DNA of 53,510 bases from NCBI GenBank assembly GCA_045589955.1, contig JAZNQD010000068.1, forward strand, positions 1 through 53,510, given 5' to 3'. The stretch comes from CAJGCS01 sp045589955 (GTDB taxonomy: Bacteria; Bacillota_I; Bacilli_A; ML615J-28; CAG-313). The position numbers and the translations under genes are program-made. This document shows, one piece after another, positions 7,876 to 16,500 of the stretch. Below the pieces are notes generated by a model. That model was given only the letters and a program-made list of their open reading frames with translations, was not told the DNA's origin and ran no database searches. Every line of letters starts with the position of its first letter. The stretch's first letter is position 1.

Positions 7876-9006
7876 ATGTTAAAAACAAGAGAATTTAAAA
7901 AACTAGGGATTGAAACAAAACTACTAGGTTTTGGTTGTATGCGTTTCCCAACAAAAGATGGCCAAATTGATGAAGAAAAAGCAGAACTTATGTTAGATAC
8001 TGCATATAAAGCGGGTGTTAATTATTTTGATACTGCATATGTATATCATGATGGTAAAAGTGAAAGTTTTGTGGGAAAAGTTTTAGCTAAATACCCAAGA
8101 GAAAGTTTTTATGTTGCAACTAAACTTCCAGTATGGAACTTAAAAACAAAAGAAGATGTTAAAAGAGTAATTGATGAACAATTTGCTCGCCTTAATATGG
8201 ATGTAATAGACTTTTACTTATTACATAGTATGCAAAAGAAGGCTTGGGATAAAGCATTAGAATTTGAAGTATTAAAAGTTATTGAAGAATATCGTAAGGC
8301 TGGCAAAATCAAATATGTTGGTTTTTCTTTCCATGATTCTTATGAAGTATTTGAAGAAATAATTAATTATTATGACTGGGATTTTTGTCAAATCCAATAT
8401 AACTATGTAGATACAGAAATTCAAGCAGGTCGTAAAGGCTATGAACTTGCAAAATCTAAAGGTATTCCAATGGTTATTATGGAACCAATCAAAGGAGGAA
8501 GTCTTGCAACACTTCCAAAAGAAGTAAGTGCTCCATTTAGAGAACTACATCCTGATTGGTCTGATGCTTCATGGGCTCTTCGTTTTGTTGCATCACATGA
8601 AAATGTTAAAGTTATTTTAAGTGGAATGAGTACACTTGAACAAGTAGAGGATAACATTAATACATTCTCTAATCTTGAAGAACTTACAAAAGAAGAACTT
8701 GAAACAATCGAAAAAGTTGCAAGTACAATCAAAGCAAGAACAAAGAATGGTTGCACAGGATGCCGTTATTGTATGCCATGTCCTGCAGGTGTTGATATTC
8801 CAAACAACTTCTCTGCTTGGAATTTATATTATAAATATGAATCTGAACGTGCAGCAAGTTGGGCTATTCGTCAAGTTCAAGCTGCAGAAGGCTTTGCAAG
8901 TAAGTGCATTAAATGTGGAAAATGCGAAGCAGTATGCCCACAACACTTAAATATTCGTGATGACTTAGCAAAGATTCAAGAAGAAATGAAACAATTCTAT
9001 AAATAA
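7876..9006 (+). CDS. Aldo/keto reductase with C-terminal [4Fe-4S] ferredoxin domain
   Basis: A 376-residue oxidoreductase. Residues 1-270 form the aldo/keto reductase barrel, with LGFGCMRFP at the start, catalytic D52 and Y57 in FDTAYVYHDG, K83 in ATKLP and a histidine in LLHSM. The C-terminus carries two cysteine clusters, NGCTGCRYCMPCP and KCIKCGKCEAVCP, enough for two iron-sulfur clusters. This two-part form is common in anaerobes and may link NAD(P)H or ferredoxin electrons to carbonyl reduction. The true substrate is unknown. TTAGGAGG at 7865-7872 sets the start. It is convergent with the permease gene, sharing a terminator at 9012. Confidence 0.93.
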   Translation: MLKTREFKKLGIETKLLGFGCMRFPTKDGQIDEEKAELMLDTAYKAGVNYFDTAYVYHDGKSESFVGKVLAKYPRESFYVATKLPVWNLKTKEDVKRVIDEQFARLNMDVIDFYLLHSMQKKAWDKALEFEVLKVIEEYRKAGKIKYVGFSFHDSYEVFEEIINYYDWDFCQIQYNYVDTEIQAGRKGYELAKSKGIPMVIMEPIKGGSLATLPKEVSAPFRELHPDWSDASWALRFVASHENVKVILSGMSTLEQVEDNINTFSNLEELTKEELETIEKVASTIKARTKNGCTGCRYCMPCPAGVDIPNNFSAWNLYYKYESERAASWAIRQVQAAEGFASKCIKCGKCEAVCPQHLNIRDDLAKIQEEMKQFYK

Positions 9007-9011
9007 AAAAG

Positions 9012-9036
9012 ACTCCAAACATTTGTTTGGAGTTTT
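9012..9036. terminator. Bidirectional terminator between convergent genes
   Basis: ACTCCAAAC (9012-9020) pairs with GTTTGGAGT (9025-9033), with T on one side and A on the other, so it can serve both strands. The minus-strand stop codon begins at 9037. Confidence 0.8.
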
Positions 9037-10327
9037 AAATTATAAATGATAATGCAATTAAAGCCGAAAGAAGAGTTGGAATAGCAATCATTGATCCATA
9101 TTTAGTAAAAGTTAAAAAAGAAAACTTTACTTTATTTTGTTTTAGTAATGATAACCACATGATTCCTGCAAGTGCTCCAATTGGTGTTAAAAAAGCACCA
9201 ATATTCGTTCCAATGATAGATGCATATAATTCAGATTCAATTCCTCTTTCGATAATTTCACTAAATAATACGCTAATTGGTATATTATTAATAAAGTTAC
9301 ACATGACAGTTGAAACAATACCATAAACAAATACGTGATTACCATTTGCAAGAATATCTGTTAATATATTAGTTACCCCAGTATGTTTTAAAGATAAAAC
9401 AATAATAAACATTGATAAAACAAATGGTAATAATGTCCAAGGTAATCGTTTAAAACAATTTAGTATCAATGATCCATTTCGTTTTACTAGTGAATAAACT
9501 ATTACTGCTATAAGTAATATACTAGAAAAACTTAAAGAAATAATATACATTTCAATTTCAAATGGTAAGTAAGAAGAGATTGAAAGCAAAAGAGTACATA
9601 AAGATAAGCAAATTAAGTTAATGATAAGTAAAGGCTTATTTTTGATATGTACTTCATTTGTTTCCACACTCAAAGGTTCTTTTAAAGACTTTCTAAAGAT
9701 TAGTAATAATATCCCTAATGATACAATCCCTGCAGCAATTGTTGGTAAGGCCATTTTTGACATATATTCAAAAAAACTTACATTAAAACTTGATGCAAGA
9801 TATATATTAGTTGGATTACCAATAATTAAAAACATTGACCAAGTGTTTGCTGCAACAAATTCAGACACCAAATAAGGGATTGGATTAATCTTTGCTTTTT
9901 TAGAGAAGAAAATAATAAATGGTGTAAAAGTTAAGATAATAATATCGTTAGATGTAAACACTGTTAAGATTGAAGTGATTAAATATAACAATAAGAACAA
10001 TGCCATTTGACTATGTTTCACATGTTTTAAAACAACATTAGCAATATAATCAAAGAAACCTAGCTCATCAAGAACAATTGATAGGAATGTCATTGAAAAG
10101 AATAATACAAGGATTTTAATTGGATTAATATTTGTTGAATCAGTTAATCCTCCAATTGCGTCATTAATTGGTAGAACACCAATTACGAGTAGAAGTATTG
10201 CACTAATTAATGGCACAATCCAAAATGTTTCGATAGAAACATTCTTAATATTAATTTTTGGAAATTTAATTATACATATTATCATTAAAATAATTGTTAT
10301 AATACTAATGATTATTGTAGGAATCAT
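9035..10327 (-). CDS. ArsB/NhaD-family ion permease
   Basis: A 430-residue membrane protein with about eleven predicted membrane segments. The two inverted halves carry FTSNDIIILTFTPF followed by GNPTN, and NNIPISVLF followed by GTNIGAFLTPIGALAG. These match the ArsB arsenite pumps and related NhaD/citrate permeases of the ion transporter superfamily. Substrate could be arsenite, sodium/proton or an organic anion; no ars genes flank it, so arsenite is not supported by context. I chose the ATG at 10327, with GGTGAT upstream, over a TTG at 10339. A TATAAT box on the minus strand (10356-10361) lies back to back with the gltX promoter. Confidence 0.85.
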   Translation of the reverse strand: MIPTIIISIITIILMIICIIKFPKINIKNVSIETFWIVPLISAILLLVIGVLPINDAIGGLTDSTNINPIKILVLFFSMTFLSIVLDELGFFDYIANVVLKHVKHSQMALFLLLYLITSILTVFTSNDIIILTFTPFIIFFSKKAKINPIPYLVSEFVAANTWSMFLIIGNPTNIYLASSFNVSFFEYMSKMALPTIAAGIVSLGILLLIFRKSLKEPLSVETNEVHIKNKPLLIINLICLSLCTLLLSISSYLPFEIEMYIISLSFSSILLIAVIVYSLVKRNGSLILNCFKRLPWTLLPFVLSMFIIVLSLKHTGVTNILTDILANGNHVFVYGIVSTVMCNFINNIPISVLFSEIIERGIESELYASIIGTNIGAFLTPIGALAGIMWLSLLKQNKVKFSFLTFTKYGSMIAIPTLLSALIALSFII

Positions 10328-10355
10328 ATATATCACCAACTTTCAAACAGCAAAT

Positions 10356-10388
10356 ATTATAACACTTTTATCCAAAATGTGTTAAAAT
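10356..10388. promoter_or_regulatory. Divergent promoters of the permease and gltX
   Basis: Minus strand: TATAAT at 10356-10361. Plus strand: extended -10 TGTTAAAAT with TAAAAT at 10383-10388. The two overlap, so expression of the genes may be linked. Confidence 0.5.
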
Positions 10389-10440
10389 ATACATTGGTAA
10401 TTAAAATATAAATTAAATATAATTTTTGTAGAGGTAAATT

Positions 10441-12108
10441 ATGAATAAATATGAAGAATTAGCAAACTTGATTTTTCCTGATGTTACAGAAACAATCGAA
10501 GATTTAGAAAAAAGATATCCGGAAAGAAATTTAGAAGAAGGAGCAATGGTTACAAGATTTGCTCCAAGTCCAACTGGCTTCTTACATACAGGTAGCCTTT
10601 TTGCCGCAACAATTTCTCATAAACTTGCAAACCAAAGTGGTGGTGTTTTCTTCATTAGATTAGAAGATACTGACCAAAAAAGAGAAATTGCAGGTAGTGG
10701 TAAATCCCTAGTTGATCAATTATGTAAATTTGGTGTTGTACCTAATGAAGGTTATTTTGGTGATGATAAAGAGTTAGGCGCATATGGACCATATGTTCAA
10801 AGTGCAAGAGAACACTTATATCGCGTCGTAATCAAATACATGGTAGAACATAATATGGCATATCCATGCTTTTGTTCTCCAGAAGATTTAACAAAAATGC
10901 GTGAAGAACAACAATCAAGAAAAGAAAACTTTGGTTATTATGGAAAATATGCAAAATGTAGTCAATTAACACCAGAAGAAGCTATTCAAAGAATTGTTAA
11001 TGATGAACCATACGTAATTAGATTCCGTTCTCAAGGTCATTATGAAAATAAAATTGTTGTGACAGATGCTATCCGTGGTGTGATTGAAATTGCTCAAAAC
11101 GACCAACATATTGTTATTTTAAAGAGTGATGGTCTTCCAACATACCACTTTGCTCACTTAGTTGATGACCACTTTATGAGAACAACTCATATTACTCGTG
11201 GTGAAGAATGGTTGCCAAGTTTACCAATTCATATTGAATTATTTGAAGCTATGAACTGGAAAAAACCAACATATGCTCACTTACCAGTAATTATGAAACT
11301 AGATAATGGAAATAGAAGAAAACTTTCAAAAAGAAAAGATATGGAAGCAGCTGTTTCTTATTTCTTAGAACTTGGTTATCCAAAAGATGGCTTTATGGAA
11401 TATCTATACACAATCGCCAACTCTAATTTTGAAGCATGGCGTGATGAACACCCAGGTGTATCAAGAGATGAATTTAAAATGTCATTTGACAAAATGAGTT
11501 TAGATGGAGCTTTATTTGACCTTGCTAAAATTCAAAACTTATGTAAAGAAAAACTTGGTCATATGACAACAAAAGAAATTACTGAAGCATCTTTAGCTTG
11601 GGCAAAAGAATATGATGAAGAATTATATCAATTAATTAATCGTGATAAGGCCTATTATTCACAAATCTTAAGCATTGAAAGAGAAAAAGAAAACCCAAGA
11701 AAAGACTACGAAAAGTTCTCAGACATCAAACCATTAATTTTATTCTTCTTTGATGACCATTATAAACAAATGGTTGATAATGCTTTAGTTTATCCTGAAC
11801 ACTTAAATAAAGAAGATATCAAGCTTGTACTTAAGACATATAAAGAATCATATGTTGAAGGCTTATCTGAAGAAGATTGGTTTGCAATCATGAAAGAAGT
11901 AGCAGTTAAATGTGGATTTGCAGCTACACCAAAAGAGTTCAAAAAGAATAAAGAAGCATTTAAAGGACATGTTGGTGATGTTGCTGCTATTCTTAGATTA
12001 GTTGTAACTTTAAGAGCTCAATCTCCAAACTTATACTTCGTTATGAATATTTTAGGCAAAGATAGAACACTTGAACGTATTGAATATGCAATTTCAAAAT
12101 TAAACTAG
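10441..12108 (+). CDS. gltX: Glutamyl-tRNA synthetase (long Firmicutes form)
   Basis: Charges tRNA-Glu, and possibly tRNA-Gln, with glutamate in the cytoplasm. The class I signatures are FAPSPTGFLHTGS (HIGH-type HTGS at 49-52) and KLSKR (294-298). CFCSPEDL to YAKCS (about 145-180) is the zinc-binding-like insert of GluRS. At 555 residues it is longer than the usual 470-490, with about 36 residues before the catalytic core. This is the form seen in many Clostridia and relatives, so I regard it as normal. The ribosome-binding site is GAGGTAA. A strong terminator begins within the stop codon, so the gene is monocistronic. Confidence 0.96.
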   Translation: MNKYEELANLIFPDVTETIEDLEKRYPERNLEEGAMVTRFAPSPTGFLHTGSLFAATISHKLANQSGGVFFIRLEDTDQKREIAGSGKSLVDQLCKFGVVPNEGYFGDDKELGAYGPYVQSAREHLYRVVIKYMVEHNMAYPCFCSPEDLTKMREEQQSRKENFGYYGKYAKCSQLTPEEAIQRIVNDEPYVIRFRSQGHYENKIVVTDAIRGVIEIAQNDQHIVILKSDGLPTYHFAHLVDDHFMRTTHITRGEEWLPSLPIHIELFEAMNWKKPTYAHLPVIMKLDNGNRRKLSKRKDMEAAVSYFLELGYPKDGFMEYLYTIANSNFEAWRDEHPGVSRDEFKMSFDKMSLDGALFDLAKIQNLCKEKLGHMTTKEITEASLAWAKEYDEELYQLINRDKAYYSQILSIEREKENPRKDYEKFSDIKPLILFFFDDHYKQMVDNALVYPEHLNKEDIKLVLKTYKESYVEGLSEEDWFAIMKEVAVKCGFAATPKEFKKNKEAFKGHVGDVAAILRLVVTLRAQSPNLYFVMNILGKDRTLERIEYAISKLN

Positions 12109-12131
12109 TGCAGTAAACTACTGCACTTTTT
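12107..12131 (+). terminator. gltX terminator
   Basis: AGTGCAGTA (12107-12115) pairs with TACTGCACT (12119-12127), followed by a T run. Confidence 0.9.
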
Positions 12132-12150
12132 AATTATTGAAATGTTATTG

Positions 12151-12179
12151 TTGTAAAAAAACATAAATAGTAGTATAAT
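12151..12179 (+). promoter_or_regulatory. Promoter of the zinc-ribbon gene
   Basis: TTGTAA (12151-12156), a 17-base spacer, TATAAT (12174-12179). Confidence 0.75.
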
Positions 12180-12208
12180 ACAAGTAGAAAGATTGTGGAG
12201 GTAACAAT

Positions 12209-12859
12209 ATGATCTGTAAAAAATGTAATCAACAAGTTGATGATAATTCTAAATTTTGTGTATACTGTGGTTGCAATCTTGAAGAAGTAGCGGATGCTCA
12301 GAAAGAGGTTGAAGAAGAACAAACACAAGAAGAAGTTTTAGAAAAAGTAGAAGTAAACAACGTTTTGCCTGAAGAAGACAAAAGTAATTTTTCTTCCGCA
12401 ATCTATACAAATGAATTTGAATATACAAAGAAGATATTCAATCGTTATTACTGCGCCGAATTTTTTTCTCGTAGTTTAGCTGGATATATAATATTACAAA
12501 TTTTATTATTAAATATGCTAATTGTTCCTGGGATCTTGTTTGCCTTGATTTACTGGCTCGTAACAAACCCTATCACAAAAGCTTCACAATGGCGCCACAT
12601 TATTTTTGAAAATAAAGGCAATCAACCATTATACCGCTTTTTCTTTGAAGAAAACAGCTTAGTAATTAGAAGAAACCGTGTCGAAGAATGTACAATGCAA
12701 TACAAGGACTTTAAGAAAATTATTTTCAATAAAAAAGGACTTATCTTCTTATCTAAAACTCAAGATTTTTATATTCCAGTAGAAGAGATAAAAAACAAGG
12801 AAGAAATTATTGAAATCTTATCTAAAGCAGATAATGTTAAATTTAAATGTAAACACTAA
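12209..12859 (+). CDS. Zinc-ribbon membrane protein of unknown function
   Basis: A 216-residue protein in three parts. MICKKCNQQVDDNSKFCVYCGCNL (1-24) is a zinc ribbon with two CxxC pairs. A Glu-rich linker follows (about 25-62). Then come two adjacent hydrophobic segments (about 92-125) and a C-terminal globular part with a beta-strand pattern (FFEENSLVIRRNRVEECTMQYKDFKKIIFNKKGLIFL), resembling the YcxB-like or PH-like domains found after such hairpins. It may be a membrane sensor or scaffold, but nothing shows a specific job. It has its own promoter and terminator. Confidence 0.7.
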   Translation: MICKKCNQQVDDNSKFCVYCGCNLEEVADAQKEVEEEQTQEEVLEKVEVNNVLPEEDKSNFSSAIYTNEFEYTKKIFNRYYCAEFFSRSLAGYIILQILLLNMLIVPGILFALIYWLVTNPITKASQWRHIIFENKGNQPLYRFFFEENSLVIRRNRVEECTMQYKDFKKIIFNKKGLIFLSKTQDFYIPVEEIKNKEEIIEILSKADNVKFKCKH

Positions 12860-12885
12860 GAATTCTCTTATAGAGAATTCTTTTT
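12858..12885 (+). terminator. Terminator after the zinc-ribbon gene
   Basis: AAGAATTCTCT (12858-12868) pairs perfectly with AGAGAATTCTT (12872-12882), with a three-base loop, then T. Confidence 0.9.
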
Positions 12886-12898
12886 ATGTGTTTAAGAA

Positions 12899-12927
12899 TT
12901 GACAAAGTTATAAATTAGTAGTATAAT
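12899..12927 (+). promoter_or_regulatory. tRNA-Ser promoter
   Basis: Full consensus TTGACA (12899-12904), a 17-base spacer, TATAAT (12922-12927). Confidence 0.9.
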
Positions 12928-12940
12928 AATAAGGCAATAT

Positions 12941-13031
12941 GGAGTAGTACTCAAGTGGCTGAAGAGGTGCCCCTGCTAAGGGTATAGACCGGGAAACTGG
13001 TGCGAGGGTTCAAATCCCTCTTACTCCGCCA
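12941..13031 (+). tRNA. tRNA-Ser (anticodon GCT)
   Basis: A 91-base class II tRNA with acceptor GGAGTAG/TTACTCC, G discriminator and encoded CCA. The anticodon loop has GCT (reads AGC/AGU) between CCCCT and AAGGG. The long variable arm is ACCGGGAAACTGGT, and the T arm is GAGGGTTCAAATCCCTC. A terminator hairpin follows directly. Confidence 0.96.
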
Positions 13032-13042
13032 TTAAGAAATTA

Positions 13043-13070
13043 AAAGCGAACATTTGTTCGCTTTTTATTA
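13043..13070 (+). terminator. tRNA-Ser terminator
   Basis: AAAGCGAAC (13043-13051) pairs with GTTCGCTTT (13056-13064), followed by T. Confidence 0.9.
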
Positions 13071-13145
13071 TGTGGCCTGTAAGGACACAAAAAACCACCC
13101 ACTTTGTGGGTGTGATTAGAAGAAGCGATAGCAGTGAGGAAAAAA

Positions 13146-13200
13146 GTCTCCTTTCATGATATAATGGAAACGCCAATTGCCATTACACAAGAAAGGAGAC
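13146..13200 (+). promoter_or_regulatory. Promoter inside an RBS-sequestering inverted repeat of the IS relic
   Basis: A perfect 10-bp inverted repeat, GTCTCCTTTC and GAAAGGAGAC, holds the Shine-Dalgarno AAAGGAG in its right arm and TGATATAAT (TATAAT 13160-13165) in its loop. Read-through transcripts from outside would hide the ribosome-binding site. Transcripts from the internal promoter would lack the left arm. This matches the known protection of IS200 transposase from outside transcription. Confidence 0.65.
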
Positions 13201-13207
13201 TATCACC

Positions 13208-13388
13208 ATGAGAATAAAAAATGATGACACTAGTAGTTTATCACATACTAAGTGGAATTGCCAGTATCATATTATATTTTGTCCAAAATATCGCAGAAAA
13301 GCGATAGATGGAAAACCAAGAGCTTGAAGACCAAATAAAAGACAAGAGAAGTTTGAAAAAATATAAAGACCCGTTTACGGGTAAGTAA
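13208..13388 (+). pseudogene. tnpA: IS200-type transposase TnpA, N- and C-terminal remnants
   Basis: The ATG at 13208 opens 39 codons ending at TGA 13325. They include SLSHTKWNCQYHIIFCPKYR, the well-known N-terminus of IS200 Y1 transposases. From 13326 another frame reads EDQIKDKRSLKKYKDPFTGK and stops at 13388, the usual C-terminus of these proteins (DPFTG). About 90 or more residues between them are gone, with a frame change at the joint. It is not functional. Confidence 0.85.
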
Positions 13389-13565
13389 TAGTGTCAAAGG
13401 CAATTGGCAATCAAAAAGGCCCTATAAATGGGGCCGCCAGTAACCGGCCTTATAGGCAAGGAGAAAAACCACCCGTTTCACGGGTGGATTTTTATTTAGT
13501 ATTAATAATCTTCCTTGAGAAATATGCGTAATGGTATACATACACATTATTTTAAGGAGGAACTT

Positions 13566-16500
13566 ATGAATATTATTAGAAAATTAAACTCATTATTAGA
13601 CGATGCTTTTAACAAGAATTACAAGAATGTCGGAAGACAATACATTTGTGAATTTTACAATTCGACAACTGATGAAGATGCAAAGAATATCTACATGGAA
13701 GAAACTAAAGGTAACTTTAAGAATTTTGATGATATCAAGAAGTATCTAAATTGTACAATTGAATTTGAAAAGGATAAGATCTATTTCTATTTCGACCAAA
13801 GCAAACAAGTGCCTAAAGGTTATCTAGATCCCTATAATCGCTATCTGCATTTAATCAAATATTTCTTCCCTATCTATGATAAATCTTTCAAGAAACCTCG
13901 AGCATATTTATCTTGTGACAACCATGATCGTGTAGTTGAGCTATTTGAAAAAGGCTTCTGTATGTTCACAAGTATTGTTCCTAAACAAAATACTTATATC
14001 AATCGCTATAAGGCAGATTTGAAAGTTCTTCAAAATGCATTTGCTAATTCCGAAAGATTAAACAAGTTTTCTCCAGACGCAATTCGAAAGGAATTTAAAA
14101 ATGTCAATTATTTTAGTTGGGATTTTTTCTATTCAAATCTTTTATTAGCACAAGAGAAACTTGTAGAGGAAAAGCGAATCGAACAAGTAACTTCAATGGA
14201 ACTTCCAACAGATTGGTATAATTCATTTATGGATGATGAAAATACTAAAACCGTTAGTGCTGATAACTCTCAAGATGGGTTAGTGTTGTCGCTTAATAAC
14301 TTAGGTTATGTTGATATTGAATATATCTCACAAATTACAGGACGTTCATTAGTAGATGTTATTAAAGACTTACAAGGCGTTATATATCAAAACCCAGAAA
14401 GATGGGATGAATGCTTCTATAAAGGATGGGAGACATCTGATGAATATTTATCTGGTAATATATATCAAAAGTATTGTACAGCTGTAGAAGCTAACAAGAA
14501 ATATAAAGGTTATTTTGACTTAAATGTTAAAGTCTTAAGTAAGAACTTACCAACTAAACCGGTTAGTTCTGATATTTATATCACACTTGGATCACCTTGG
14601 ATTCCGGTTAAGGTTATTAGAGATTTTATCGTTGACACATTCAAAATGCCATTTAATGTTCAAGCAAAATACAAGTATGTCACATACAATAGTGACTACG
14701 GCATTTGGGAAATCACAAATCTTTGGAAGAATTACTATACATTCCAAAATTATGTTTCTTTAGGTACATCTAGAATCACGGGTGTTGCTATCTTAGAACA
14801 TACACTAAACTCAAAAACAATTACAGTTTATGATTATGCTAAAGTAGGAAAGAAGACAACAAGAACTCTTAACAAGAACGAAACTTTACTTGCAAAGAAG
14901 AAACAAGAAGAACTTATTAAAGTCTTCAGAGAGTGGCTTGATAATCATCCAAGCATTCGCAAAGAATTAATTGATATATATACACAGATGTATTGTAGCA
15001 ATGTTATTAGACAGTATGATGGAAGTTACTTAACAATGCCAAATATGAATAAAGAAGTTGAATTACGTGATTACCAAAAGAATGTAATCGCCCGTATTTT
15101 AAACTCTCCTTGTACATTACTTGCTCATGATGTTGGCGCAGGTAAGACATATGCAATGATTGGTGCTGGTATGGAAAAGAAACGCTTAGGTTTATCACAA
15201 AAGAACATGTTTGTTGTTCCTAACAACATTGTAGGACAATGGGGTGAAATGTTTAAACATATGTATAATGATGCTAATATTTTACTTGTTGATCCTAAGA
15301 GCTTTGTTCCATCAAAACGTGAAGAAACACTAAAGAAAATGCGTGATAATGATTATGATGCAATCATTATTGCATATAGCTCTTTCTCATTAATACCACT
15401 ATCTAAGAAGTTCTATGTTGATAACATTAAACTTGAATTAGAAAAGATTGGTAAACGTCTTAGTGAGATTAGAAAATCATCAACTGAATATACTAAGAAG
15501 TATGGTAAACTAAAGCAACATAAAGAAATTTTAGAAGAACAACTAAAGAAAATTGATAACGCAATTTACTTTGACCAGTTAGGAATAACTGGTTTATTTG
15601 TTGATGAAGCACATAACTTTAAGAATTTACAAATTGAAGCTACCAACAACACAATCTCTGGAGCAACATCTGGTTCATCTAAATGTCAAGACTTATATGA
15701 TAAGATGCGTTCAATCCAAAGAACTTGTCCTAATTCTACAATTGTCTTTGCGACAGGAACCCCAATCACAAACTCCCTTACTGATATCTTTGTAATGCAA
15801 AAGTATTTACAAGAAGGTGAGTTAAGATTCTTAAATCTTCAAAACTTTGATAGTTGGATTGGCATGTTTGCAGAAAAGAAGATTAAGTTTGAAATTGATG
15901 TCGATACAAATAACTACCGTATGGTATCACGTTATGACAAGTTTCACAACATCCCTGAACTTTCATCATTATTATCAATGATTACAGATTTCTACCAAAT
16001 TGATAATAAAGCTGGTTTACCTAATGTTGATGGTTATTCTGATGTTGTTATTAAGAAGTCACAAGAATTAAAGGACTTCCTTGCAAGAATATCTGAACGT
16101 GCTGATTTAATTAGAAACCACAAAGTCGATCGTAAAACCGATAACATGTTAAAGATTACAACAGATGGAAGAAAAGCAGCTCTTGATATTCGTTTAATTG
16201 ATGATAAATTACCATTCTCAATTGACTCAAAAGTATATTTCTGTGCTGAGAATGTTTATAAAATCTATCAACAAACTAACAATGAACGTTCAACACAAAT
16301 CATCTTCTGTGACTCTTCTACACCTAAGAAAGAGTTTAATGTTTATGATTCATTGAAAGATACACTAGTATCTATGGGTATCCCTCAAAGTGAGATTGTA
16401 TATGCTCACGATTATGAAACAGAACGTGAGAAGAACAAACTATATAAAGATCTTCGTGAAGGTAAGGTTCGTATTATTATTGGTTCAACACCTAAACTAG

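Larger units (their letters stand above)
13093..13495 (+). mobile_element. IS200/IS605-family relic with internal deletion
   Basis: About 400 bases with the parts of an IS200-type element. The left-end hairpin is CACCCAC/GTGGGTG (13096-13112) and the right-end hairpin CCACCCGT/ACGGGTGG (13469-13487). Between them lie the first 39 codons and the last 20 codons of a Y1 transposase. The two pieces are fused out of frame, with most of the gene, including the HUH motif and catalytic tyrosine, missing. Other inverted repeats are GTCTCCTTTC/GAAAGGAGAC (13146-13155, 13191-13200) and GCCAATTGCC/GGCAATTGGC (13172-13181, 13399-13408). GC-rich stems near 13418-13460 belong to the right end. No tnpB is present. 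It could move only if a transposase is supplied in trans. Confidence 0.85.

Noticed and set aside
9035..10327. Arsenic resistance operon
   Set aside because: Only an ArsB/NhaD-type permease is present; there is no arsR, arsC or arsA nearby.
12941..13031. tRNA-Ser as an integration site for the helicase cassette
   Set aside because: No repeat of the tRNA 3' end is seen downstream near 19740, and there is no integrase gene. The IS relic next to it explains the mobile DNA.
13515..13565. Upstream start of the helicase at 13515
   Set aside because: AAGGAGG at 13554-13560 points to the ATG at 13566, and the extra residues have no family match.
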